A DNA stretch of 64,000 bases from positions 4,302,109 through 4,366,108 of the forward strand of contig NW_024037056.1 in assembly GCF_015706575.1 (NCBI RefSeq). Direction: 5' to 3'. A model generated the notes under the pieces. That model made no database searches and had not been told where the DNA came from. It saw only the letters and a list, made by a program, of their open reading frames with translations. Source of the stretch: Patiria miniata. Its lineage: Eukaryota; Echinodermata; Asteroidea; Valvatida; Asterinidae. The position numbers were made by a program, and so were the translations under genes. Positions 27,701-42,700 of the stretch are shown here, in pieces. How positions within the stretch are numbered: the stretch's first letter is position 1; every line of letters starts with the position of its first letter.

Positions 27701-30700
27701 ACGTGACTGTTGAAGCTTTTCCAGTGGCCTTTGCAAACTTGGTGTTCAGTATTAACCTGTCTGTTTTCTTAGTTGAGTAAATGGTAGAAGTCATATGAAT
27801 TGAGTATTGACAGCTCAGAGATTTTTCTCGCTAAAAAACGTGGTGCTCGTTAACACAGAACAATGTACATTAAGCAATGTTTTATTCTTCGTTCAGAATA
27901 CTTTCTGGTTCAACGTCAGCTATTTTGTTGAAAGGTTTAGAAAAGTTGTTCTGTTTTTGGCTGCATTGTTCGGAGAACAGACAGAATGGAGACAAAGGTA
28001 CAATGTCGGCCCGCAATGATTACATTGTATTTGGTTATTTGGGTAATTGATTGTTTTGTTGGTTATTTGTTTACATAAATTTGTCGATTCAATTTTAAAC
28101 CCAACCTCCCCCCAAACCATCCCAAATCCAACTGCATGTTTTGTTTGACTGTTGGAGTGAGTTCTGTACGTACTACCGGTAGTAAACTGATTATGCTTTA
28201 CATGGTATAGGCATACATGTACCACCATAATCAGAGTCCAACAGTGTGGGTGTTGATGAGTCTACCGTATGGTGTTGGATTTTGCAACAGTGAGGAAGGT
28301 TCCTAGTAAATCACTCAAGGTGGCTAGGGTATCAAAACCACTTGATAAAAATAAAGGCTTCCTTTCAGGAGATGTAAAGAAAACAGTCAAAAACTTTCTT
28401 TTCTTCAAAGTATTACGGATTTGATTGATGGTAACTGAAGCCAAAAACAAATGATACTTGACGGAAAAAAGAAATTACTGTATTTACACCCTCATCGCCC
28501 ACTCTTGAATTTTCAGTCTGTCTATAGACTGTACTAATCTCTTGCAAGAAATACTCCATGTACACATGTACCGTAGTCCACTGCAATTATTCGGACAGTG
28601 TATTACAATATTTATCCAGTGCATTTACCGAGACTTGAAGCACTCTCCGGGTTCGCCATGGCAACCAGAGTGGTTACTGGTTCGGGGTCATTTTCTGAGA
28701 GGGTGGACAGTCGGTGTGGCATAGGCACTGGAGAGCCTGTGCCATTACAATTTTGTTTCTCATTAGGAGAATGATACTCGAAAGGATATGACAATTTGAA
28801 AAATGCTGATGTAGAATTGTCAACCCCCCCCCCCCTCCCTGAATTGCGGAAATGCATTTATATACATAATGCACATGTATGGGATGAACAGTAGCCTGTG
28901 TATAAAAAATAACAAACAAACAAAAAATTCAAGAGCTCACTCTGAGTTTTCAAAGGTTTTCAATGTTTACAATGTGGACTTTAATATGTAAAATTTACAT
29001 TGTACATGTCAAGTACAAAAAAAGGAAATATCTCTATTACAGTGCTACATGTACATGTACATTGTACATGTACAATGTGCATGTACCGGTACATAGAGAA
29101 AAATAAATATTTGAAAAAAACGTGGCCATCGCAAATTGGTTAGCTTTCTCCCAACTTTTTGATGTGTCACAATCTCTCTCAGAAGCCTGTTGGATGTACA
29201 TTGTGAGTTCTAGTAAAAAAAAACCAGGAAGCAAAGTCTAAGGCAGAAATATGTCCCCAAGCAGTTTTTATTAAACTCAGACCAGGGTATTGTGAAATTC
29301 ATTCCAGAATTTTTTTTTTACATATTTATAATCCATTATATCAATTAAAAATACTTTGCCTCAAAGACAAAACCCCCAAGCATGTAACCTCCTTGCTGCA
29401 CTGCAATCCCACAGAGAGAAGACCATCTTTCCTGATCCCTCAATTTATCAATCTGTCAACGGACGACAGCAACCAGGTACATCCAATGTTTGCCGAGCCC
29501 TACAATTAATAAAACGCCGCGGAATCAATGAGGCAAAGCATCATCGGCCATTGGAAAATCTTCGTCCGGGTCGCAGCGTAGCTAAATGCCGACTTTTTAA
29601 GTGCTCAGTTGAAGCCTCGAGGGGAATTGATGCGAGCTGCTGATTTCGACACCCCCCCCCCCCCCATTTCTTTCTCGGTTCTTGCCGGACTTTGAGCTCA
29701 ACAACAGTTTGCCGCTATTATTTCAAGTCAGCCGGCTTTCGGCTGAGATAAGGGGGTGAAGGGTGCGTGGGCGGATTGCATGGGGTTTGCAATCAGGATG
29801 ATGGATTATCAATAATTATTACTGGATTTTTGTCCTTTCCAATTGATATTTCTATATATTGTCGAACATGTTAATACATAACTTTCTGCAATAAGCATCC
29901 ATTTACATTTAAATGCTTGTGCTAGTAAGGCCGAAAATGCAGCCAGAAAATTCCCTGCGAGCACTGCTTCAACTTATTTTCATCATTCATACTGATCTAC
30001 AGTGCTATGCAGTTCTGCTTCATTTTGTACGGTACCGGTACATGTACCGTATACACGTACATGTACTTGGACATGTACTAGTACCGGGTATGTAGAATAT
30101 TTTTGCTATAAAACCCAACAGCATTAGTTGTTGGAACGAGTGATGCACTGCAAGAAAAGACACAAATTCTAAAATTCTACCCATAATTGTAAGTACATGT
30201 ACCGGATACAATGTATACGTTGCCAAAGAGGAATGTAATTCTTTACAGACATATTTTATTAAATTAATAATCCTAGAGTCTGTATTCAGCAGGTGGATCA
30301 GGCAAGTTCAGGAAAACATTGAATTTTATTTCCATTTCAAGGAGCAAAACCGGCGACTTGCAAGGGCAGATCCAGTGAGGTTACTGCAGTGCTGGGGGAG
30401 GGGAGGGGGTGCCTGGGGGCAGAATGGCTCTCTCAAGTGAAAAACTGCCTTATTTGAGAAATGTTTGGTCACTGCCGGGGAGGGGCGCCCCTTCGCACCC
30501 TCTGGATCCACCACTGATTTGCAAAATTTATAAGAAAAACTGATTTTTGATTCTGGCTAGATACGCTCATGCTTGTCTCATTACCGATTGTTATTGACAC
30601 TAATAGGGTAGCTGAGGAGGCTGTCCACTGAACTCTTCCAGACAGAGATCAGAAAAGATAAATGGACATGGCGAGATGTTATCAAAGAGTCATAAAAAGA

Positions 30701-33700
30701 AAGAGTCTCTCTTGAGAGTAGGAGTCTGTGATTCAGAATAAATAGTGAGTGGTGATGTTCGGGATGCGTACATGTACAATGTACGTCTGCCTAATATAAT
30801 CTGCCAGTGCGTTGTACCCAAGGTGGGGAATAATTGAATTACGCTGCGTATTGTCTGACAGGAATCCTCTCACTTGGACCTTCTCGCGACAGCTTCATCC
30901 ATAATTCCATATCATGTATACACTGACTTGAATGATGCACGAACACATGAAAAATCGGGAACCACAAACTCACAAATCAAAACTAAACTCTTCATTTTGT
31001 GATTTTTTTTTTCTTTGCGGGATTTCTCCATACTGCTGCTTTCAGTCACCTCAGGCAACACATTGCGGCAACACAATTGAAACGTCAAATTGACAAGACA
31101 GACAGTTGCAGGGGAACTGATACCGATAGTGTGATTTCTCAATGCTAAGAGCTTTTGAGGGAACCTTTTCTTTTGGAGGATTTTCAAATGCAGAATTGAG
31201 ATGCTTGAAAAAAGAAATGAAGAAATGGCTACGAGCATGTCAATTTGGTAGCAAACAAAACAAAATAAACAAAAACCCCAAAATAAGACTAACAATACAG
31301 CAAGCCTAGGTAGTAAAGATGGAGGCTGACCCACACCAACTGGTCAGACGGGTCTAGGTGGTCATCTGAGTCACATTGTTGGGCCAAGGTGAACTTTGAG
31401 CAGGTGTAATTCACAAGTGACAGTCAGTCAGTCAATCAATTAAAAAAGGACCAGGCTGGTACTCTTGTCCCAGCAAAAATTAACAACTCTTCATGACACT
31501 ATTAATTTGCCAATTGTAAGCAATTTGCTTCATTTCTAAGGAGTTTGCCTGGAAAATTTAGTTTAATTTTGACCAGACTTGTGACTCCTCAACAGAATCT
31601 AAAATTGATTCCAAGGTATGTCGCTCAATTTAAACATTCGATGCGAAATCATCGCACCACCGTCCTAAGCATGCTTTCAGCTTCTTTGCATCGACATCAT
31701 CAGCATCATCTGCTCATCCCATATGGACGACACTCCCAGAGAGCAAGGGGATGAATCGTCCAAGATCTTATTACAGCAATCAAGACAGGAAATATGCATG
31801 GTTTCCACGATACCCGGAACCACGTGAATAAAGGGAAAAAAGCCGCGCCGTTGCCGTAAAAAGCGGTCAGATACCCCACCCCAGGGAAATTCAGGATTCT
31901 ACAGGAACTGCAATCTTGAGACAAACAACAGGGCAATGCATTTCACCGAGATGTAAATAGGAAACTAATACACGGATATGGTGAAACTGACTGAGATTTC
32001 ACACGCAGTCATATGCATGGTGCTTCTTTGTAATTTTGGCAACTGTTTCTAGAAAAAGGGTTTGGTGAAATCAATCATATTTATTTCAAATCTCTGCAAG
32101 ACAGCATCTGTATCCTATGACCACACTATCCATTTTTTTCGAAAACAAGCATGACATAGTGACCTGGTCAAGCGGTTTACAGTACACTTTTTCTGCGGTT
32201 AGTTTACATCGTGAATTGATGCGCACCTCAAGTCTAAATGCACTAACCAATCCAGAATGGTTGTCAAAATCTGCAAACGTGACCGTTGACAGCAAACAAG
32301 GATTGAGGTCAAATACGAGGGGGTGGGGAAGGGGGGGGGTTGACAAAATCAAACAAAAGCTCTAGCTTCTTAGGTTTCCAGTGCACCTGGGAAGCTGTAT
32401 TGGTTACGTACGTATGTCGTCAACAGCCCGACCCTCAACAATTTCATGGAAAAAAAGTCAGAAAATCCTGCCCTGATTTTTAAGCCTGTGTGTTTTTACC
32501 CCCTTTTGGCACAATAATTAAATACTTTTTTTTTTTATCGTAATTGTATGAGGGTTCCTTTTTTGCTCAAACCCACATACAGCTCCCGGCTAGATTTTCA
32601 ATTAGCGGCGAGGTCCGGACACATTTTGTGTCCATCTGCCCTTTTGCACGTAAATTCTCAAGAGAAATCGTGTTTATCACAAATGCATGTCGGCATTGCT
32701 TTTGTGGCCCATTGTCTGTGCCGTCACCTCTATACACATGCGTGTCTTTATACATGTACATGTATGTGACAATCTCTAGTTTTCTCCCCTCTGTTTTTTT
32801 CCCTCAAAACGTTAAGAAGGGTTTTTTTTGTCAGAGGGAAGTAATAAACCTTTTTGTGAAATCTGACTGTTGGTTTGTAACATTTCAGCGTTTAATTCTT
32901 TCTGGTAATGAAAACAAGTATTCTTTGGAAGTTGTTGTAGTAGTGTTGTTTTTGTAATGTACTATGCCGGTAGTCAGGGTGCATGACCAACATGGCCGAA
33001 GATTACTCTCACCCACCATTGCGTCTTTTCCTTCACCCCAGTGCGGTAGACTTCTTCCTGATCAAGTCGCACCGTGCAGCTACAATCTTTGGCAGACGTC
33101 AGGTTTTTAGCTTCACCTGAAATTAGACCAGAAATTGTTGATTTATTAATAACTAGGATTACGAAATAAAATCAGGACAATTCAAATAACCAAGGCTCAA
33201 AATTCAGTTCAAAATCAACTTTTTTCAGTACTTTTAGCATTTAAACATTGCACTGGGCACCTTTCTGGAAAATGAAAATCGTGATTCAGTTCTTAAGAAC
33301 AAGAACTTTTAAGAGCTAGAATTTTCCTTCGACTTGATCTTTTTTTTAAACACACATTGCCACTGTTTGGATTACTGCATCTAATTTAAAATTATGTACA
33401 TACAGGTGTGCACATGTTTGGATTTCATGAGGTTCAGTGCATAATGTTCATGCCCACACAATGTTGCACTGCGCATCTACAGTACAATGCAGAAAAACTG
33501 TACAATATAAATACTGGTAAATTAAAGTAAACACACTAGTTTAGAATAAACTGAATTGCCGCAACTCCAGCTGTTGCGCTATTGCAGGATTTCTGTATTA
33601 TATGGATGCAGCTACACCTGAACAAATTTGATCAAGATGAAATAGAAAAGTCAGGATAAGCTTATCAGAAAGATAGGACTTGTATCGTGTTTGCCAATAC

Positions 33701-36700
33701 AAACATTTTACTTTCATTATGAATCAGACTTAACATGTACAGTGAAATCTTGATGAGTCAAACCTCAAGGGAGCAGGTTCAAAATTTGACTTTTAAAAGC
33801 AGAGTTTTGAGTTAAGCAGGGTTGTATCATCATAATACTGAAGGCAATGGATTCTTTGTTTGACTAAACAGTTGTTCTGAGTCATCAGAGTTTGACTTAT
33901 TGACATTTCACTGTATATGAAAAGTAATTTGCCGCCCATTAAACTGTCAAATTAGTGCAAGTTGCCGTTGCAGTGCATTAAAATTTTGTAAGTTTCCGCC
34001 TGGTTACGGTTTAAAAAAGTGGCGCAAACTTTTGAAAATATCACAGTTCAGTTGTCTTTGGCCAAGGAAAGCGGCTCCCTCGGTGCCTGAAAATACTGAA
34101 AAACATTTCTGAATTTGTTATGAAAGACTCCGTTTTATAAACACATATACCCACAAAGTCTTTTAAACGCTCCTGTACGTACACAGCAGACGAGAAATAC
34201 ATGTAGGAACCCAAATGAGTTGGACATTTGCCTCAAGTGAGTAAAGTTCGTTATCCAAAACCCTTTCAGGAAAATGGCCCGATTGTCCCTCGACAAACAG
34301 GTTTTGTTGATGCCCCTCATCTTTTTTCTTTTCTTTTTTCTTTTTGTTTTGACGGAGGTGACATCTAGTCTGACATTTCAGTTGCTAGGCGAGTAACAAC
34401 AGACACTGATTGTACGACGAGTGGTCTATTGTGAGTTGCGCTATCAACCCTAACCAGAACAAACTGAACCCCACTTGACATTTTACCTAACACCAGAATC
34501 AATGCCTGTATTTCTCCACCAGAATCACAAAAACCATGCAACAATGTATGAGTAAGGCAAAGTGAGTGGTTTCAAATACGTGTCAGGCAAATGCTACACA
34601 CCCAGAATGATCTAGAAGTGGCGTCGACTGCCTACTTAAACGTGAGAGTATATTGAACTTAAACAAAGTTGAGGGCATTATTTAATTCATTGCAGATGAC
34701 AATTGACGAAGGACCACCTAAACTTTTCCTGACAACCATGGCTTTTAACTGAGATGGCATGTAACGTGCCAATCTCGCACGCAGGTGGTAAGCGCGCACT
34801 CAGTACTGCATTGACCAATAGGATTTTCAAATGACGCACGCTTCGTACTGAGAACGCGCCATGTAACATGGGATTGAGCATGGTGCAACTTTAGTCATGG
34901 CAATCTTAGGTTTGGTCAACTAAATTTACTATGGACTCCATACCAGAAAGAACACACCCAGTAAAATGGGAGGCTGTTTTAAGTTTTTGTACATGCATAC
35001 AGTACATCGTACCGTACTATGTGTACAAGTACTTGTACAGTGGTAGATTTGAGGGAGGGGGGTGTTGCAACTCCCCAACCCACCCCACAAAACTTGTAAA
35101 GTGGTGGATCTGAGGAGGGTGTTGGGGTGTTGCAACTCCCCCCCCCCCCCTTCCCCGTTTAGCCGCTGAATAATGTTACAAAACCTACCTACCGGTAATA
35201 AAATGGGGCCACAAATAATAAATGGAATGCTCAAGTTCCTAAATTAATTGCCTTAGCATGCAGCAGGAGAAAGCATCGTAGATTTCAAGAAATGTCCAGG
35301 GGGCATACTCCCCAATCAAGCCCTGCTTGCAGAGCGTGCCTTTAGCATGTCTTCACTCAACCCCCCCCCCCTTCTTCTTAGCACCCCCTCCCTCCTAGCA
35401 CCCCTCCCTTACCAGATTTAAAGCTAGATCCGCCCCTGATGTAACTTTATTTATGATGATGGACAAAGTACATGATGTGCATCACATGAAAAAAAAGCTT
35501 TTCTGGGCTAATCATTCATGTCATTGAAATTCTGGAGTTGATATCTCCCCACCCCAACGTCCCTTCCTCTGGGGGGTGGGGGGTACAAACATTGCATAGC
35601 TTCGCCAACGCTAGTGGGCAAAAATGTGTGAACCACTGAATGCATAATGAAAGCAAAGCTGTGAAGTGAATATTGAATGTGTTTCAAATTAAAGGGTCAA
35701 AATGATGATACGGCTGTCTACTTTTGAATAATTTAGTATTTGATTACTGGAAACTACGTTGGCCTGAATATTCGGATTTTCAAATTTGCCCAGCTGGAAC
35801 TGCGTACTGCGCTGGTAAAAAGTTGCACAAAGAGTGTGCCGGTCAACATTTGTGTGCTGCGATCGATATGGGGCACTGGAGTGTTCTGCAGTAGGCCAAA
35901 GTATTTTAAAACTGTAAAAGGGCTTAAATACAACTTATATAACCTGCTACAAGGATGTGAATAATGACCTGCCGTCAACAAAAAAGTTAGTCGACAAAAG
36001 AGAGGCACCTGACAATAAAGCGCCACAACTTTACAATAATAATATAACATCACAGTCGTGTGTACTGTGTGCATATTTCTTTCTTTTTTATATTCAAACC
36101 GGCAAAGAGCTTTTTGAATATTTGGTTGATGTTTTATATTCGGGGAAAGATTTCCATATGCGAAGTTCACTCAACACCCTGTCTACAAACCCTATGAGAT
36201 TGGACTGAAAAATTCTAAGTGTTTTCTAAGAAAATGCTTGTATTTTCTCACTGCTCAAATTGACTTTGATGACATGAAATTGCTATCTGGGGGCTTGTTA
36301 GTCAATACAGAGGAAAATTAGTGAACTTCATATATGGAAATCTTTCCATATTCGGTACCATCGGGGCAGCCCTAAGCTATACTCTGCTGAAGAATCTACC
36401 GGTACATGTACAGGGCACATGATGACACATGTACATGTACATGTACATGTACATGTACATGTACACACACTGACAAGGCCACCTTCAAAGCCACTGTGCA
36501 CACTATTGTACAAAGCAACTGCCCTGCGACGGATTAGCTGTACAATAGCTAGCACAATGCTTTCGCCAGGGACTTAACCTTCGCCATAGAATTGATAGCG
36601 TACCAGGATTTGTCTACACGCAGACTAATACTGCAACTTCAATTCTGTGAGTTCAAACTTTTTTTCGAAGCTGGGGCAAATTTGTTTGACAACTGCATTG

Positions 36701-39700
36701 GTTGAAAACTTGTCATATGATGTGCATATTGTATGCAATAAATTGACACCAATGGTAACACATCAGACACATGCTGCACCACTCCATCAGCACAGTAACC
36801 CGCACCTGTTTCCTACATTGTATCTTTTTTAGCAGTTCAAGTTTCCATAAATAATCAAAATATCGGGTGAGGGGGAGGCAAATGGAACATCTCAGGGTAC
36901 CTGCATATCAAGCTGGTTTACCTGGTACATTGTATTGTGTTGTGTAACGGACAGCAAACCCATGTACATGTAGGTGGAATATTGTGCATACATGTTCAAA
37001 ATGTACATGTAGATTAGAAAATTGTTAATTTATGTATATCGTAGGCAGGAAACTGAACAAAACAAATACATTTATTCAACACGGAAATCATGACCGTACA
37101 CTAAACATGTACCACCATACTGAAATTTGTATCCTTGTGGAGACATTTCTTTGTTCTCAAGTACTAAAGTTTTCGAGTTTGATTTTCTTATTTTAACCAG
37201 AATTAATTTCCTTGGCTGAAATTCGGACTAAAACTCTACCATTTGCGACAGATCAACATACCTTGGAAATTCCTAGTTTTTGAGTAAAATCCATATCTAC
37301 TTCGTGAAAACCTTGTGGAGACGTATTCATCTATAGAAATTGTCCTGTGGAGACGTATACAATCTTTTGTTCCCTATTGTGTGTATGTCTCCAGAGGGCA
37401 CGGTGTATCAGATCCGGTACACATGTATCATGCCTGTAGGCCTACTGAATAAATTGTAGTTTGGCTTTGTTGCTCAAAATAGACAAGGAAGACTAAAAAT
37501 ATTTGTTTCCCTTAATTGTTTTCCCATACTGTACATGTCAGATGTATAACTTAGAAATGTAGATACTTTGCTGATATTTTTGTTTAGGGGGGGTTTAAAC
37601 TTTGGTGAAACTTGAGAAGGAAAAACACAATAACCTAGAATTTCAAGTAGGTTTGCTCTTGAGAATAAATATTATCAATGGGTTGTTTATTTTTAGGAGT
37701 AATAACTAAATATATGCATACATGTACATCTAGCCTGCGTTTTCCCTCTTATGATGTTAACATATGAGACGAGGAAATCACATTCCGTCCTCGCCCAGCA
37801 AGGAAACGTGTGGTGTTTGCGCGTGTCCAGGAAAATATTTGCTTTGAAATCCAAAGCCTGCTCCCAGGGTAAGAGATATTCCCGGCCTACCTGATGTCTG
37901 GAGGAGTCCCTTGCCAACTGGGACATACCCGGGAGGATGGACAAACTTCTTAAGTGTTAAGATCAATACGGCGGCGATGTCATTAGCCTAGAATGTGTGC
38001 AGACTCCAACTTCAGGATATAAAGAGGCACTGCGGCCATGATTTTTTTTTATTGTTTCAAATATTAGAACAGCGGAGCTAGGAAAATTACAAATGGAAAA
38101 TGTGTAATAAGTTCTACTTCCCATTCTTTGAGTTTTTGCTCCATAAAATTCTTTCCCTTACTCTTGCTGCATGCTGTGCAAAACTGTACTGTCATTCTTC
38201 CTAATATGTCAATTCTCTTAGAAAACTGTACAGTGCAATTATTTTGAGAAAACAAACTAAAGATAATTTCTCCGTACTTTTTTTCCCCTCTCATTTGCAA
38301 ACTGCTAGAGGCATCGTCAATAATTTTCCGTCATCAAACAAAATTCTAGCACTAAGTGACAATTTAGGCTTTTGGGTCACCTTCATTTGTCCCCAAAGGG
38401 ATAGTATTTACCCAGGTCTTAATCCTCCAGAATCCCACCGTGCCCTAAGCCACGCAGGCTGTTGACAGCTCGTTATCATTCTCTCCGACTTTGGCCCCGC
38501 CGCGGACACAACGACAGAGGACGGGACAGTATCACGAACTCGAGAGATCATGAACTGATCTGAAGGATGAATGAGCAGGGAATGAATGAAGGGAAACCTA
38601 ATTCCATCCCTCTGTCCACGACTTCCGATACACCGACTCAGGAAGCGGATAAACACTCCACGGAAGCACAGAGGGGTAAAGAGATCTGCTAGCTAAACAC
38701 GCTGATGAGAAAACACGTACACGTACTCGGCGCTGCTTGTTTGTGACTTGAGCTGCAGGGGAAATATCAAGTGTGCGGACAGTGTATACATGTACACAGC
38801 CGTTTTAAAGGCGCATTGGTAACTTCCATATTAGAAAGTGAAATTTTTTTGGGCGGTTTCAAGTTGAAATCAAGCAGTCAATTCAAAACTTGAAACTCAA
38901 AACAACAAAACCCAAAGTTGTTGGTTACATGTATGTCATTTGCATGTACATCCGAATAAAGAAACAATTTTGATGTGGCCCCAGCATTGCCTGTTTTAAA
39001 AACCCAAACGACAAATGTACCAAATGTACCCCAGTTCTTGTACCGGTAGTCACATGGTACACTGTACGCAGAAGTATGTTTAAAGCTGCAGTCCATCATT
39101 TGCAGCTATCAAAAAAGTAACTGACGTAACTATTGTTGAAAAACATACTTGGTTGAAAGATAGTAAGGGGACTAAACTCCCAGTGAAATGATACTTTCTG
39201 ACATGCTGTCATTTTGAAGAAATCAACGAAAGAAGGCATAGACGCACCATAGGAAATGTCCGTCAGTAGTTCGTTTTTTTTATTCGGCGAAGCGCGTGCA
39301 AGCGTTGACACGACGCACATGCTGGCGCGGTTGATTTAATTCGTCGGATCAGTGCATGACATCACGTAGCTGCAATCGGCTCAGTGAGAACGTGTCTCCC
39401 ACGCTGAATTCAGGCCCAATTCAAAACATGATTCAGAAACTTTAGATTTGAAATCGAAATCCTAGAATGTTGTTTTTCTCGAAATATACAGCTGAAGCTG
39501 AGCTGAAACTTCATCAGGTTAGTTGTTCAGCACCCTTCTTTAGATTTTGAGCGCATTTGTTGCTTCCAACAAACAAAATGCACAAATTACAAATGATGGA
39601 CTGTACCGTTAAATTCAAAAAAATAATGACATCGTTGCACATGAGTCAAAGTCATACGATCATTTTTTTCCGTCAATGTAAGCAGATCTGATCATGACCA

Positions 39701-42700
39701 TTCTTGTGGTCAACTGGTTTCCTTTCTTCCTAGTACCGGTACTTTAAACAGTTTCCAACTGAACTAAAGCCACAAAACTGTATCCCATGAATGAGTTTGT
39801 ACACAATATACATGTATACCGGTACAAACAATAAATTCTACATGATTAGAGATAAATACATTTTTGTAAGTCACACTGCAATGAAACTCCAGTGAAACCA
39901 GAGTAAGCAAAACGAAACACTATTTCATATAAATTATTTTACGAAACTCCAGTGAAACCAGAGTAAGCAAAATGAAACACTATTTCATATAAATTATTTT
40001 ACGAAACTCAAGAAGGATTCTCCTTGGCCTTGGATCAAAATGTCAGCCCCAATTGTCATATAAAAATATCAACTTGTAAGCAGAAAACCGTTACAAAAAG
40101 CTTAATAGCTTTACAAAATGTGCTTCTTCCCAGTATTGACTACTTAAAAACTCATGTTGAAGTCAATGAGCTTATGTCCACAGAATCATTGAGCACTACC
40201 TGGAATCAACTCTTTGGGAAATTAGAAGACTGATTCTTCAAATCCATAAATCAAAACTTTTCAAAACGATTAAGACGCACAGCAAAGTCGATGTCTACAT
40301 ACATGTATATTTGTAAGGCCAAAAAACAAAATTCTGCTTCCAATTACATGACATTTGAAAATAGGGTACGTACCGGTAGGGAATTGCAATTTTTGTTTGG
40401 CAATGTTTGTTTGTGTAAGATCATAGGCCTATGAAGGTGTCTGTATGTAGGCAAGGGTAAAACTTAAAAGGTATAGTAATTGACGTTTTAGGGTTTTTTT
40501 TCCTCATTTCCCCCACCCCCCCCCCCCAAAAAAAAAATAGGGTAGGGGCTGTCAAAAATAGGGTAGGTACGATAACCGAAAGCAGAAGTATTTTTTTTTT
40601 GGCCTAATTTACACCGTACCTCTAAAGTGTATTTAGTGGACGACACAATAAAAAATATAATGCTACTAGCAGGCAGTCACATCTTTTAGACTCAATCTGA
40701 CAGATCCTTTTTTCTTTTAAAGTCTGGATCACCCGGAGTACTCAAGTGATCACTTTGGCAATATCCGCTCTGCAGAAGATAAAGACTTCAAGCTTTTGTA
40801 AGAGAAGCCCTGCAATGTGCAAAGACGTCCCTCAGTGACTCTTTCTAAGAAGGGAAAGCTTTAAGGAGCTTTGAACTCCTTTCAAAGTGCTTGATCCTCG
40901 TCAATAAGCTACGCCTCAGGAAGGGAATCCAAGATGATTAGGATCGGGCAATGATGGCCATGCTTGTCTAAGTAATCCATCTAAACATAAAATATACTCT
41001 TGCCAACAGCTTGTCAGTCGTTGAGGAAGCATACATATAGAGAATACAACGTAAAATTTTAATGCATACATCCATGTTATCTGTTATGACCATGTGCCCA
41101 TGTATAGGATATATTCAACATCGTTTTCTGCTGCTAACCTTTCTCGATCAGTCAAGATCTACATGTAACACTCTGTAATATTAAAGAGAAGGGGGAAAAC
41201 TGATGCCTCACGGACAAACAGTTTGCGACAGCAGCCAATTTTTACAGCAAATTGGGGAGATACAGTATGTCAGAATGCGCACTAAGCCCTACATGTACAA
41301 AATTGGACAGACTGCAGCATTTTTAATCACGCATTGACAGGAGAAGCTCAAGGTTGTTTAACATTTCTCCTCCCCCACCTCCCCCCCCCCCCAAAAAAAA
41401 AGACAAAGAAATTGACTTCTTGAGGCTTTACATTGGCAACATCAATTCCAAATCTGACCTTTATTATTCAGACTATTTTCCACTGCGAATGGAACTGATT
41501 CTGCAGTTGAAACCACTGCTGAACCATTCAAACCAACCCTAAAGATCCCACAAAACCACTTCAAAGAGTTTCAAATTTCCCTACAGCAGTTCCGAGGCCG
41601 ATACATCCACTAAAGTTCATTTCGACAATTCAATTTGTCACTACCGGCCTCTGGGAATACGTTGCAGGATGCGGTTTTGCTGATTCAATTTTCAGAATGG
41701 ATTGCGGCACCGAGTTCAATATCTTGCGGGAGAGTTTTAAGAAATTGAAAATTGATCAATCTTTGGTGCCCATTACAGATCTGTCTCTTTTCACGGGAAT
41801 TTTTTTTGTCAGAATATAACGCCGACTACCGGCATGTGGGACATAATTTTTTGAAACTGTTAATATTTCTTGTCAACCTAGGCGCTTTGCTCTACAGAGT
41901 CCGAAATGTTAAAAAAATCTTCCAACAACATAGTGGGCTTGAATGATCACTAAGGGTTGGGGTTAACGTTAAACAATTTTTTTCTCTTAATGCCGCAGCC
42001 TCAGATTCATTTAGTTCATCATTAAACAAAATCTAATAAGAGTGTATCAACCTGAAGGGCATATGTCTCAACTAACGACCAAACAAGCACGTACATCTAC
42101 AAAGAGGAAAAACACTACAAAGTCTAACACTGTAAGACAAAAAGCATCGACTCTGCCTCAGAGAGTGAGTGCTAGAGGGTCATAATGGATCGACACTCCT
42201 GGCCGAGAGAGTGTCTCATTGTCACGCCAAGATTGATTTTTTGACGGATCCCCCCCCCCCCCCTTCTTCCCTCCCCGGCAACTGCCCCAATCACGCTTTT
42301 CCCTCAGTCATGAGCCAAACACCGCGGGTGTGTGTAGACATGTGTGTGAGGCGGCTGTAGGCACTGCAATGCAATACATTTCACACCTCGCCACAATCCA
42401 ACACAATTATTGTGGACAATTTTCCAGATGCGCGCTCCAAGTGCATTCAACCTCACTGTGTTGCCGGTAATTTGATTTCAAATGATGTAAAAAATAAGGA
42501 AACAAGCACCCCAAAGAAACTTAGACTGCATGTTTGAGTATGTACACTGTAAGGCTTCAATTAGTTAATTGTTTAAAACTACTGGTACACGTATGATGTT
42601 AATTGTAGTTTTATATCTGTGCTATTATTTTTCATGGTTTTTCTTTCACGGTTTAAAAAAAACAGAATGAACTTACCGGTACCATACCATTACACTTACA

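Larger units (their letters stand above)
25878..33016. other. RASA intron 2 (7.1 kb), non-coding
   Basis: No exon-like segment with homology was seen. It holds a SINE fragment, long G and C runs (27424-27455, 28825, 29651), a hAT-like MITE at 30363-30515, and several TACCGGTA and TACATGTA words, densest at about 29046-29095 and 30027-30090. Confidence 0.6.
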
